A DNA stretch of 64,000 nucleotides, taken from assembly GCF_018873765.1 (NCBI RefSeq), contig NC_057920.1, forward strand, positions 15,575,307 through 15,639,306, written 5' to 3'. Origin of the DNA: Telopea speciosissima (lineage: Eukaryota; Streptophyta; Magnoliopsida; Proteales; Proteaceae). The notes beneath the pieces are model-generated. The model was not told the origin of the DNA, searched no databases, and saw nothing but the letters and a program-made list of their open reading frames with translations. A program made the translations under genes and the position numbers. This document shows positions 56,801 through 64,000 of this stretch, one piece after another. Numbering within the stretch: the stretch's first letter is position 1; the number at the start of each line of letters is the position of its first letter.

Positions 56801-59800
56801 TTAAGACCTCGATGAATGATTGGAAATTTCGTGCGCGAAAGAATAGCTGTGTCTCATTTGTGATTAATGGGAAGATACTAGCCACAAATTTCCAGGTTGC
56901 AGACGAATGTGAGAGAAATGGTCCTGGTGAGGAGAAGAATGGATCGAGGTCCTTCTCCAGAGTCAAGTAACAAGATGACTCAGTCAGCTACACATGTTCA
57001 TTGGCCATTGTTATCGAATCAGGTGATATCAGGAAAGTGCTGATTCGGGTTGGTTGGGTAGCTGGTAATTTTTGTAAGGCCAATGGTTTTTTTCTGTTTG
57101 TGATAATTACAAGCAGGTAGAGTTGCAATATTTTTCTGAAGTGGCAGAATGCTCACTAGGTGGAGAATTGTTGGGTTTTGGCTCGCATTTATTGCGTTGG
57201 GACTCACATGAGTTGTTAGTTTTTTGACTTGCATTGGGACTCTCTTTGTCACATGGGTAGCTTGAAGGTCAAGCTAGGAGTGGAGTGCAAGAAAAGAAAT
57301 CTTGTACTTCAAGTGCTCTTTGTTCTCTAAATATATCTTGAGAGGGAGAAAATGCCATAGAAGCAGGTCAAGAACAGTACATGCAAGTGGGTGGAGTTGT
57401 GAGAGAGTGGATTGTTCTTGGGTTTTCTGAGAGAGGGTGTACAAGGGAATTGGGTTTGAGTTTTGGGGATTAAACTTAAATCATTCTTGTATTGTTTTCT
57501 TTCTCTTAGTGAAGAACAAGGTATTTCTCCATGGATGTAGGTAGGTTTTTGCCGAACTAAGTAAATCTTGCGTGTTGTTATTCTTTATGTCATTTTTCTA
57601 TCATTTTTCTTTTCATTAGATTGTGGAGGTGTGCGCTGTTGTAATCGAATCAATATAGTCATATGCTTCTGTTCGTATGTTAACCCCAACAACTAGATGC
57701 ATGAGAGATCATTTCTGCACCAAATTGTGCCACATGGTAGGCGTGATGTGGCTGAAATTTGTTGATGGATAGAGTGGTAGGCTCAAAGGTCCTCTGCTCA
57801 CATGACTAGTTCAGCTTGAATAGAGTCAGCCAAGTGTCAAAACAAAGCATTGAAAAATTCCGGATAATGGAAAGGGTGCAGGTCAATACATGACTAGTAT
57901 ATGGTTGATTTTGAGTCTGAAATTCAATATGTGGTGAATCAATATCCAGCGGTGGAAATTGCCACATCCCTTCCACATGGCTCAATTAAGTGTGCAGTCT
58001 AGAGATGCCTTCTAGTCAGCACGACCTAGAGAACTTTTTGTCTTATGTATAATGACAAATATCCCATACTGTTGTAATGAAATCTAGTGGCATTTCTGTT
58101 ACTTTTATCACTTTGGACACACTTTTGACCACTTCCCCTGCTTTTTTGGGGCTGAACTTGGCCTGTGAGATGGGTGTGGTATCCTCTATCACCAGGACTG
58201 ACCTACCTCTGTCCATGTGGCAGGTGTTGATGCTTAATAATGTATCCAATTGAGTGATATACAGTATTGATATTTTATCACCTACACGTGCTATGATATT
58301 TGCAAGATTTTAAATTAAACATTACATTTGTTTTCACCCTATGACTGATGCTCTAATCCTTTACTGGAATTGTATTGTATCAAAAGAAAAAGAAAAAGAA
58401 AAAGGACTGAAAAAAGAGCCTGGAATTCCTTACCAATCTTCATGAATTTTCCATTAATTGCATGTCAAGTAGAAGAGAAAGTGTGAGAGGGTACAGGAAA
58501 CCGGCAGTGTGGCCATCATTTTCCCTTAAAGCAATTAGTCCAGTATTGTATTCAGAGGCTAATGTAGGACTAGAACCAGAATAGGCTTAGTTCCAGGCAG
58601 GATCAAATAGAAAGCCTCCAATAAATAAGAAAGAGAACCATGGGGTCTCAAATTGGTTGGAAGAGAATGATGAGATCTCAAATAGATAACCAAAGAGAAC
58701 AATGGGAACTCAAATGAGGGAACAATATCCTGCTGAAGTAACAAATGGGTTGAATACTTTTCTTGCCAATGGGTTGAATACCCTTCTTGAAAATAGAATG
58801 AATTCCCAATTTGAAGACACGATCAGAAATTCAGAAAGAGTGAAAACAGATCAAACAACTTTTAGGGTTTTGGGAAACACTAATTTTCTCTCAAATCGAT
58901 GATGGGGTTTGCCCCTGTTCTGAATTCCAGCAACTGGTGTAAATCTTCAATAGCAGCAATAGTAGATGATTAATGGAGAAGAATAACCAGCAGTAATGCA
59001 GCAACTTGTTGTCGATTCAATTCACATAATGAAGGATGGAAGGGGGATCGATTAGAATGATGGAAGGGGAAATAAGGAAGTGGGTCTGTCTCACCCTTGG
59101 CCTCTCGCCCTAGTTCTCACAGCCAATCCTCTCACAGGACAATCACTTGCCAAAGCAAAGCAACTCTAATTTTATTAACTCAAATCTCCTGCTCCTAAGA
59201 GCTGATTACATATATATATAGCCCAATGGCTGAGACAAAAATAGAAACTAGAATCTATCTAGAATTCCCAATTAGGATTTCAACTCAAACATAAATAGGA
59301 AACTAAATAAAAATTTAATAATAAAAATAACACCTTACATCAACTCCTTTAAGTCAGCTGCCCAGGTGGGGCCCCATATCACTGTTTATGTGAAGAGTAC
59401 CACATGAACAGTAATTTCGTGAACAGTGTTTTTTTGCCCTTTTCTTCATACTTTGATCTTCATCAAAGGCAGGGGAGAATGTACACAATTATCCTTATGA
59501 AGTATGAAATGAACCACCATGAAGTATGATCTAAGGTAGGAATTCAATTAAAATAATTGTAAAAGCAACATTCTAAAAATCAGGCAAAAACAATGATAGA
59601 CCAAAGCAAAGATCAATCAACTCATTTCCATTAATTAGTCTAAAGAACCAGCTGCTAAGTGTTGACCTTCACATGCATTGAAATTGAAAAACCAGCATAT
59701 ATCATAAATAATTGGAATTGATAAACTGCAACAGCTGTGTTTTATATAATATATATTAAAAGATGACAGCCAACCCAAGAGTAATCACAAAGGCAGAAAA

Positions 59801-62800
59801 TATTCTAAGAACGTACCTCCCAGACATACCTTGACTAGAATTTCTTAATAAATCTTCATTAGTTGATGGTACATGGGGCGATCTGATCCTTTTTGGGTGT
59901 GGAGAGCTGCCAGGATTAGCAGAACTGAGGGCCCCAGCACTTTGTGTCTCAAGATATGCTGCAAATGTGTCTGACACTTGCTGTGCCTGGGAATTAGAAC
60001 CATTGACAAGGAATTATAGCTCATTCCCCATCTAGGAGGAGATAGATATGGTCTGAACAAGAGAACCACAATGATATTTTTATATAAATACATTTGTGTA
60101 TATTTTACATTTCAAAATTACATTCATGTAGCATCTCCATATATACCAGATGTTTATGACTAAATTTTCACACCCATTAAGGACGTAAAAGTTTTTTCAC
60201 CCATGCTGTAATATGTATGCAAACCTGACTATTCAATATTTAGCCAACTTTGGATACAACGCCACCCAACAAGTCAATAACCATATTAATTAGCAACCTG
60301 AACCATCAGTTCTCCTAGCAGAAACTTGAATTCTAAAAAATTGTTGCAGCTTGGTGTTTCAAATTTGGGAAAATAATCAAGATATTCAATGTTATCCTTT
60401 TTTATGGCTGTTATCCATCCAACAAGTGGGAAACCAGTTTAACTAACCAGATCAAGGTAAAAGTCAGGTATCAAAAGCCAAAAGTTGTGAAGTACATACT
60501 ATATTATGTAAGCATCCAGCTGTAACAACTAAAAGTGTTTGGACTTTGGAGAATTTGAATATCATTATAGTTTCAAGGAACATACACATAAAAGGAATTT
60601 CACATTTTACAAAGTGATCATTGTGTGACCTAAATCTTTATTGCACTATTGTCAATTTGATTTTACATGATATAAAGACAATAAAAAATCCCTTGTATTA
60701 ATTGGAAACCCCCTTTAAGTAAAGGATGATGATACCACTGAGCTAAACTTATGCCAGTCTCGTTTCTTATCTTCCTCTCCCCCCCCCCCCCCCCCACACA
60801 CACACAAAAAAAAAAAAAAAAAATCCTCTCATGATTGAGTACTTTAAACCATGCTTATGGATATAGATTTATCATATGACAATTACATCAACAAAGAAAT
60901 ATTAAAGTTGTCATGCAAGAATACTAAACCTGGACAAATAGTCCAAACAAGATTTGGTGTACCAATGCGGCGGCCCCCCTTGTATATGAACTGTGTGACT
61001 CTCCTCCCATGCTTCCATTCACTTGGCATGGGAGATTCCATTCCATGCAGGACGTGTCGCAATCCTTTGCCCATGTTTTAATTTATTTCACTCATAGTGT
61101 CTTTCACCAATTATGTTGGGATAAGGCTGAGTTTGTTGTTGTTGTTGTAGTGTCTTTCACCAATTGCTGTTTGAAAGTTTAATGTTACTTCCAGATTTTG
61201 GTAAGTTTGAGTGGTTTTCCTTTGTTTACAAGGGGGGGGGGGTTGTTTCCTTATTGCAAAGAAGATATTGAACACAATTTGTTATATTTTGGTCATTGTG
61301 CAATCATGGGATTGGTGTTGCCTGGTCCTTTTACCTTGGTATGGATAGTTCGACTAGTTGTCCACCTCTTGGATGGTGGTGAAGGGCCGGTAGGGAGTAG
61401 GAATGGTGTAGGAAGAAATCTGAGATGGAGCTCAGAGTTGCAGGGGAGGAAGTGGAATCACACGCACAAACACACTCTCACAAAGTAAAACTCAATAAAT
61501 TTCTATTCAATTCACTTCATTGTCCATTTTTGGGTTACATGCAAGTATTTAAAGGGAAAATATCAAGACTCCTATTCTAACTACAAAACTGAAATAACTT
61601 GCAACTCAAACTCAAACTCTATCTAACTCCTACGTAGTCAACAAATAAAAGACTGAAATAAATAAACTAATATGCTATTTCCAACCCTTGTTGGACCAAA
61701 ATCCTAGGTTAGACCGGTTCTGCATGGGTTTGGGTCTCCAAAGCCTATCATGCTGGTCCAACCAGTTAAGTGATACTGCATCAGATGGACCACGATCAGA
61801 AATGTATAACCGAAGAATAACATTGAGTATGTTGGTTATTTTTCCTATTTTAGAGCAACAAGCTGAAACAGCTATTATAGTTCAAGATTCTGTGGGGATT
61901 TGATAATTGTTGATTGACATGGTTGTTGGGTTATGGTGTGTACATAGTTGCCAAATATCAAATAGTCATGATTTGCATACATAACTATAGAATGGAGACA
62001 AACTTTTTGTGAATGGACATGAAATTTAAGCCACACAAGCATAAGTCTTTATGGAGATGATTGTACTTTTGAAATGTAACATATACACATCTTTGTATTT
62101 ATATGAAACTCTCATATGGGGCTTCTCTTGCTCAGACCCACAGTATCTCCTCCTAGATGGGGTAATCAGCTAGAATACCATGTCAGTGGTTCCCAGGCTC
62201 GTCAAGTGCCATCCACAGTTGCATCATATGTTGCAATGCAAAGTACTGGAACCAGCATTTCTGCTAGGCCTGACAGCTCTCAACACCCTAAAAGGATCAG
62301 GTCACCTTCTTTATCCCCTACAAATGAAGATTTATCGAGAAATTCTAGTCAAGGTGTCATTGGAAGGTAAGTTTGTGGGATATTTTACTTATTTGTGCTT
62401 TCTCTTGTACTCTCTGTCCATATTTGTATTTATATGAAACTCTCGTATGGTGGTTCTCTTGCTCAGACCCACAATATCTCCTCCTAGATGGGGTAATCAA
62501 TTAGAAACCTCCGTTAGTGGTTCCCAGACTCATCAAGTGCCGTCAACAGTTGTATCATATGTTGCAATGCAACATGCTGGAACCACCATTTCTGCTATGC
62601 CTGACAGCTCTCAACACCCTAAAAGGACCAGGTCGCCTTCTTTATCCCCCACAAATGAAGACTTATTGAGAAATTCTGGTCAAGGTGTCACTGGAAGGTA
62701 AGTTTGTGGGATATTTTACTTATTTGTGCTTTCTCTTGTACTCCCTGTCCACATTTGCATTTATATGAAACTCTCGTATGGTGATTCTCTTGCTCAGACC

Positions 62801-63028
62801 CACAATATCTCCTCCTAGATGGGGTAATCAGTTAGAATCCTTCGTCAATGGTTCCCAAACTCATCAAGTGCCATCCACAGTTGCATCATATGTTGCAATG
62901 CAAAAGGCTGGTACCAGCATTTTTGCTAGGCTTGACAGCTCTCAACAGCCAAAAAGAACCAGATCGCCCACTTTGTCACCCCCAAATGAAGATTTATCAA
63001 GAAATTCTAGTCAAGGTGTCATTGGAAG
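44824..63028 (+). CDS. SAC3B: SAC3 family protein B-like (TREX-2 complex), 5' part
   Basis: The first coding exon, 44824-44957, starts at ATG 44824 and gives [20 protein letters not shown] and [14 protein letters not shown], like the N-terminus of plant SAC3B. It ends in phase 2 (CGA AG|GTGGAT). A 231-nt exon with matching phase recurs at 62136-62366, 62467-62697 and 62798-63028, each encoding SPPRWGNQ ... [15 protein letters not shown], the 'SPPRW...KRTRSPP' repeat of this family. A leader exon ends near 44622 and a 5'-UTR intron runs to about 44712. SAC3 proteins scaffold TREX-2 at nuclear pores for mRNA export; the PCI/SAC3 core would lie beyond the window. The 17-kb intron is filled with transposons. 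The first phase and the repeat phase agree (AG|A = Arg). Identification rests on N-terminal low-complexity motifs, so it is moderate. Confidence 0.6.
44958..46080 (+). other. Start of the large SAC3B-like intron
   Basis: No supported exon. It contains the micro-insertion at 45245-45295 and a G-run (45761-45774). Confidence 0.4.
45245..45295. mobile_element. Micro-insertion with 18-bp target duplication
   Basis: AAGCAAATTGTAAACTTC at 45245-45262 and 45278-45295 flanks 15 bp (GTACC, nine A, G). Confidence 0.6.
46600..46860 (-). pseudogene. Unidentified cargo of the second Pack-MULE
   Basis: The minus strand reads [19 protein letters not shown], then [19 protein letters not shown], without a start or stop that makes sense as a gene. 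It is probably a piece of a host exon. Family not recognised. Confidence 0.3.
47174..47368 (-). pseudogene. Captured C-terminus of an LRR receptor-like kinase
   Basis: The minus strand reads [54 protein letters not shown], then a natural stop. This is kinase subdomain XI and tail of the 'probable inactive receptor kinase' group (At5g67200/At3g50230-like). Only about 60 residues are present, with no start of their own, inside the Pack-MULE. Confidence 0.78.
47666..47812. other. Short unique stretch between elements
   Basis: Original intron DNA between the Pack-MULE and the Ty3-type insertion; it ends in CAAAC, repeated at 53558-53562. Confidence 0.4.
47813..48445 (+). repeat. Truncated LTR, plus orientation
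   Basis: Starts TGATGCAGGGATTTCG and matches the inverse of 48770-49381 along its length; similarity fades near 48445. With 48510-49381 it forms an inverted repeat with arms of about 600 bp. Confidence 0.82.
48510..49381 (-). repeat. LTR, minus orientation (middle copy)
   Basis: 872 bp, TG...CA. It has a primer-binding-site-like sequence (TGGTATAAGAGC) on its 3' side and a polypurine tract (AAGAGGAGGAGAAT) on its 5' side, as for an LTR shared by two tandem units. Confidence 0.82.
49382..50917. mobile_element. Internal region with a possible nested LTR
   Basis: Begins with the polypurine tract and about 300 bp of decayed element sequence. From about 49750 (TGTTGGGTTTTTGATCC) the style changes to that of another LTR: TATATAAGG near 50080 and AATAAAAC near 50125. 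A CCCTAA-rich stretch follows to 50900. The borders are not secure. Confidence 0.3.
51696..51813. mobile_element. MITE, 118 bp, CATAGTTGTC family
   Basis: Perfect 10-bp inverted ends (CATAGTTGTC) followed by related CGGTGTCTAGGCGACC arms; flanks CTTCAGAC / CTTCAAAC (7 of 8). It sits in the decayed Ty3-type gag region. Sister copy at 53130. Confidence 0.75.
52578..53557 (-). repeat. 5' LTR of the Ty3-type element, minus orientation
   Basis: 980 bp, including a 133-bp MITE absent from the 48510-49381 copy. The primer-binding site lies directly inside (complement of 52561-52572). Confidence 0.85.
53130..53262. mobile_element. MITE, 133 bp, CATAGTTGTC family, in the LTR
   Basis: Ends CATAGTTGTCAAGGC and, inverted from the right, ATAGTTGTCACGGC. 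A perfect 9-bp repeat AGACTCTAG (53121-53129 and 53263-53271) flanks it. Its absence from the sister LTR proves it inserted after the LTRs formed. Confidence 0.85.
53796..54320 (+). repeat. 5' LTR of the 53.8-57.7 kb copia element
   Basis: 525 bp, TGTTGGGTTTTGG...CCCCAACA, followed by the tRNA-Met primer-binding site. Confidence 0.93.
54532..55746. mobile_element. hAT-like non-autonomous element in the copia gag
   Basis: Perfect 12-bp inverted ends TAGGGGTGTCAA, identical to those at 25777-26448, and a perfect 8-bp duplication GAGAAGAT (54524-54531 and 55747-55754). Sub-terminal GGGTCGGG/CCCTAACCC words on both sides. 1215 bp, no transposase; the interior holds a 106-bp direct repeat. Confidence 0.92.
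55100..55392 (+). repeat. Two copies of a ~106-bp unit in the hAT element
   Basis: 55100-55205 and 55287-55392 (AGAGTGGGAGAGAGACCAG ... GGAGCGACG.CGGCTGAAG), 187 bp apart, nearly identical. Confidence 0.9.
57169..57691 (+). repeat. 3' LTR of the 53.8-57.7 kb copia element
   Basis: 523 bp; preceded by a purine tract and followed by the ACTAG duplication. Confidence 0.93.
57692..58562. other. SAC3B-like intron, no exon seen
   Basis: Mostly unremarkable intron DNA. About 30 bp near 58325-58356 (ATTTGTTTTCACCCTATG) match the leader next to the LTR at 48465-48495, so a scrap of that Ty3-type family lies here. Confidence 0.4.
58563..59341. mobile_element. Solo-LTR-like repeat
   Basis: Begins TGTAGGACTAGAACC and ends CACCTTACATCA. 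The first part is repeated at 63656-64000 (AGGCAAGATCAAATAGAAA, AATGATGAGATCTCAAA.AGATAACCAA). The TG...CA-like ends and length fit an LTR, but no target duplication or primer-binding site was found. Confidence 0.4.
59342..59769. other. SAC3B-like intron, nothing recognised
   Basis: AT-rich intron DNA without exon signals. Confidence 0.35.
59817..60052 (-). pseudogene. Decayed inverted copy of the SAC3B-like repeat exon
   Basis: On the minus strand, between an acceptor (TCTTGTTCAG) and a donor (GAG|GTACGT), it encodes LSPPRWG and, after a shift of frame, [13 protein letters not shown] and [20 protein letters not shown], clearly the same exon as at 62136-63028. It is 236 nt rather than 231, so it would break the frame, and it faces the wrong way for the gene. 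Similarity extends into both flanking introns (about 59770-60260 against 61940-62400). Confidence 0.85.
60261..61094. other. SAC3B-like intron with SINE-like and low-complexity DNA
   Basis: Near 60760-60700 the minus strand reads TTAGCTCAGTGGTATCATCA, a tRNA-type A box, followed by a poor B box, as in a tRNA-derived SINE; no full cloverleaf fits. 60780-60823 is a C-run, CA repeat and A-run. No exon seen. Confidence 0.35.
61113..61147 (+). mobile_element. 35-bp RTE-type LINE tail with 18-bp target duplication
   Basis: The insert ATGTTGGGATAAGGCTGAG plus (TTG)n is the usual 3' end of plant RTE LINEs. TAGTGTCTTTCACCAATT flanks it (61095-61112 and 61148-61165). An almost completely 5'-truncated insertion. 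Confidence 0.72.
61198..61939. other. SAC3B-like intron, nothing recognised
   Basis: Chance ORFs only (61198-61488, 61688-61903). The (CA)-rich word at 61461-61475 and A/T-rich DNA give no family assignment. Confidence 0.35.
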
Positions 63029-63090
63029 GTAAGTTTGTGGCATATTTTACTTATTTGTGCTTTCTCTTGTATTACCTGTCCTCTTTTTAC
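62098..63090 (+). repeat. Three tandem 331-bp units, each with one exon
   Basis: Exon starts at 62136, 62467 and 62798: exact 331-bp spacing. Each unit is a 231-nt exon (acceptor CTTGCTCAG, donor GGAAG|GTAAGT) plus 100 bp of intron. The exon is phase-symmetric (2-2), so any copy number keeps frame. The three peptides are similar but not identical, so the expansion is not brand new. Confidence 0.96.
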
Positions 63091-63655
63091 TGTATGTTAT
63101 ATCCAACATGTCAAAATAACAGAACCTGAATCAGTACCTGGTGATGCGGAACGTGGGTCACAAAACCCTACTTGGGTTCATTATGGACCCATCTAGATAT
63201 CAAATACCAAGTTATAAGGTAACAATGGTAATTCTGTAATAATCTGAAGATATCAAGGGGGAGTGGCAGGGCTGTAATCAAAGAGAATCTTAAAGGAGCT
63301 ATTAGTTAACTCAATAGGAAAGAACACAATAGAGATTAGTATTTATTGTAAGGGGACAAACTTGGAAGGAAAAATAAAATAAGGGAAAAAGAGAACAAAG
63401 ACAGAAGGGGAGGTAATATTGGAAACCACAATGTAAGGTTTTAAAACAACCACGATTTGGGTTTTCTTCAACCTCCAGCCCATGACTTGCGTGTTAAACC
63501 AGTGGGGAACTTCAAACTTGCAATTGAGATTTCTCACTCAATAGAGATCCAATCAAGGCTAGATTTCAGGGATAGGTTACTACTTTAGTTCTCCACCAGT
63601 CCACCGAATACAAGCCCTAATAGGCTAATAGCTCCATCGATCCACAACTAATTAA
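63091..63655 (+). other. Intron or broken exon region after the triplication
   Basis: An acceptor-like AATAACAG ends at 63121; the sequence after it does not continue a recognisable protein before repeat-like DNA resumes. The next SAC3B-like exon is probably beyond the window. Confidence 0.3.
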
Positions 63656-64000
63656 TGTAAGTCTAGAACCTGAATAGGTCTAATCCCAGGCAAGATCAAA
63701 TAGAAACCCCTCCAATAAACAAGAAATCATATGAGGAATCCAAGAGAATAATGGGAACTCAAAAGATAACCAAGAGACACATTGGTTGGAGGAGAATGAT
63801 GAGATCTCAAAAGATAACCAAAAGGTATAATCCCACCAAGTAATAATCTGTTGAAGTAGCAATGACCTTGATGTGGTAATCTTCAAGAAATCGATGTGAC
63901 AATCAATTGAAAGTAATACCAGCAACTTGTAGCATTCTTGAACTCGATCTGAATATTAGGGTTTAGATTCAATAACCGATGGAATGGGTTGGGGGAAGGG
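63656..64000. mobile_element. Second copy of the 58.6-kb LTR-like repeat, cut by window end
   Basis: Begins TGTAAGTCTAGAACCTGAA and follows 58563-58760 with moderate divergence. Confidence 0.45.

Larger units (their letters stand above)
53796..57691 (+). mobile_element. Ty1/copia element without pol, hAT insertion in gag
   Basis: LTRs 53796-54320 (525 bp) and 57169-57691 (523 bp), TG...CA, differ by about 5%, so insertion is older than the 29-kb copia (a few million years at usual rates). Perfect 5-bp duplication ACTAG on both flanks. Primer-binding site TGGTATCAGAGC directly inside the 5' LTR; polypurine AGGTGGAGAAT before the 3' LTR. Inside: UBN2-type gag, a CCHC knuckle ([14 protein letters not shown]), a protease region ([12 protein letters not shown]) and the short pre-integrase segment ([10 protein letters not shown]). 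Integrase, reverse transcriptase and RNase H are absent, so the element could have moved only with outside help. Broken; a hAT element of 1215 bp splits gag. Confidence 0.9.

Noticed and set aside
60695-60765. tRNA gene
   Set aside because: Only an A box-like TAGCTCAGTGGT is present; no acceptor stem, anticodon arm or proper B box can be drawn. At best a SINE remnant.
60851-61081. 76-codon ORF in the SAC3B-like intron
   Set aside because: Both strands are open, no domain is recognised, and the phase does not fit the gene.
1-64000. CRISPR array, rRNA genes, bacterial operons, organelle DNA
   Set aside because: No regularly spaced repeats of CRISPR type, no rRNA, no operon structure and no plastid or mitochondrial gene was seen; the DNA is plant nuclear.
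1-64000. Integrated plant pararetrovirus (caulimovirid) sequence
   Set aside because: All reverse-transcriptase-related motifs seen belong to copia-type, Ty3-type or LINE elements; no movement-protein or coat-protein-like frame was found.

Overview
This window looks like nuclear DNA of a flowering plant, most likely a eudicot. Genes are sparse, introns are long and AT-rich with GT/AG borders, and most of the sequence is plant-type transposable elements: Ty1/copia and Ty3-type LTR elements, L1-type and RTE-type LINEs, and hAT, Mutator and Harbinger-like DNA elements, many nested in one another. The species cannot be named from sequence alone.

Host genes supported, left to right: (1) a two-exon Myb/SANT-like DNA-binding protein gene (8162-9187, +); (2) a tandem cluster of three U14 box C/D snoRNA genes (18473-19266, -), behind a site II / telo-box / TATA promoter and a short 37-codon ORF; (3) a complete five-exon GDSL esterase/lipase gene (23439-25209, +), 374 aa, with all catalytic blocks; (4) a complete seven-exon LONELY GUY (LOG) cytokinin-activating enzyme gene (36814-39624, -), 227 aa, with one abnormal splice acceptor; (5) the 5' part of a gene resembling plant SAC3B, the TREX-2 mRNA-export scaffold (44824 to past 63028, +). 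Its first coding exon is followed by about 17 kb of transposon-filled intron and then a 231-nt exon tandemly triplicated in frame.

Transposon layout: a Pack-MULE carrying part of a VPS3/TGFBRAP1-like gene (3617-5458); Harbinger-like MITEs near 10 and 40 kb; an L1 remnant at 11.6-12.8 kb; a copia LTR plus gag fragment (12.9-15.2 kb); a Harbinger-like element (20.3-22.0 kb); two small MITEs just upstream of the GDSL gene; a nested cluster of four hAT-like elements (25.5-28.6 kb), three of them with perfect 8-bp target duplications; a young, nearly whole copia element (29342-34128) inside a minisatellite; then, within the SAC3B-like intron, a second Pack-MULE with a receptor-kinase fragment (46092-47665), a rearranged Ty3-type structure with inverted LTRs (47813-53557), and a pol-less copia element with a hAT element in its gag (53796-57691).

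The genes are unrelated and each sits in its own context; there is no operon-like logic. The strongest unusual signals are the in-frame exon triplication with a decayed inverted copy 2 kb upstream, the U14 cluster, the two gene-capturing MULEs, the inverted-LTR composite, the abnormal LOG acceptor, and a recurrent class of very short insertions (15-35 bp, mostly A/T-tailed) flanked by 13-18 bp direct repeats that look like extreme 5'-truncated LINE/SINE tails.
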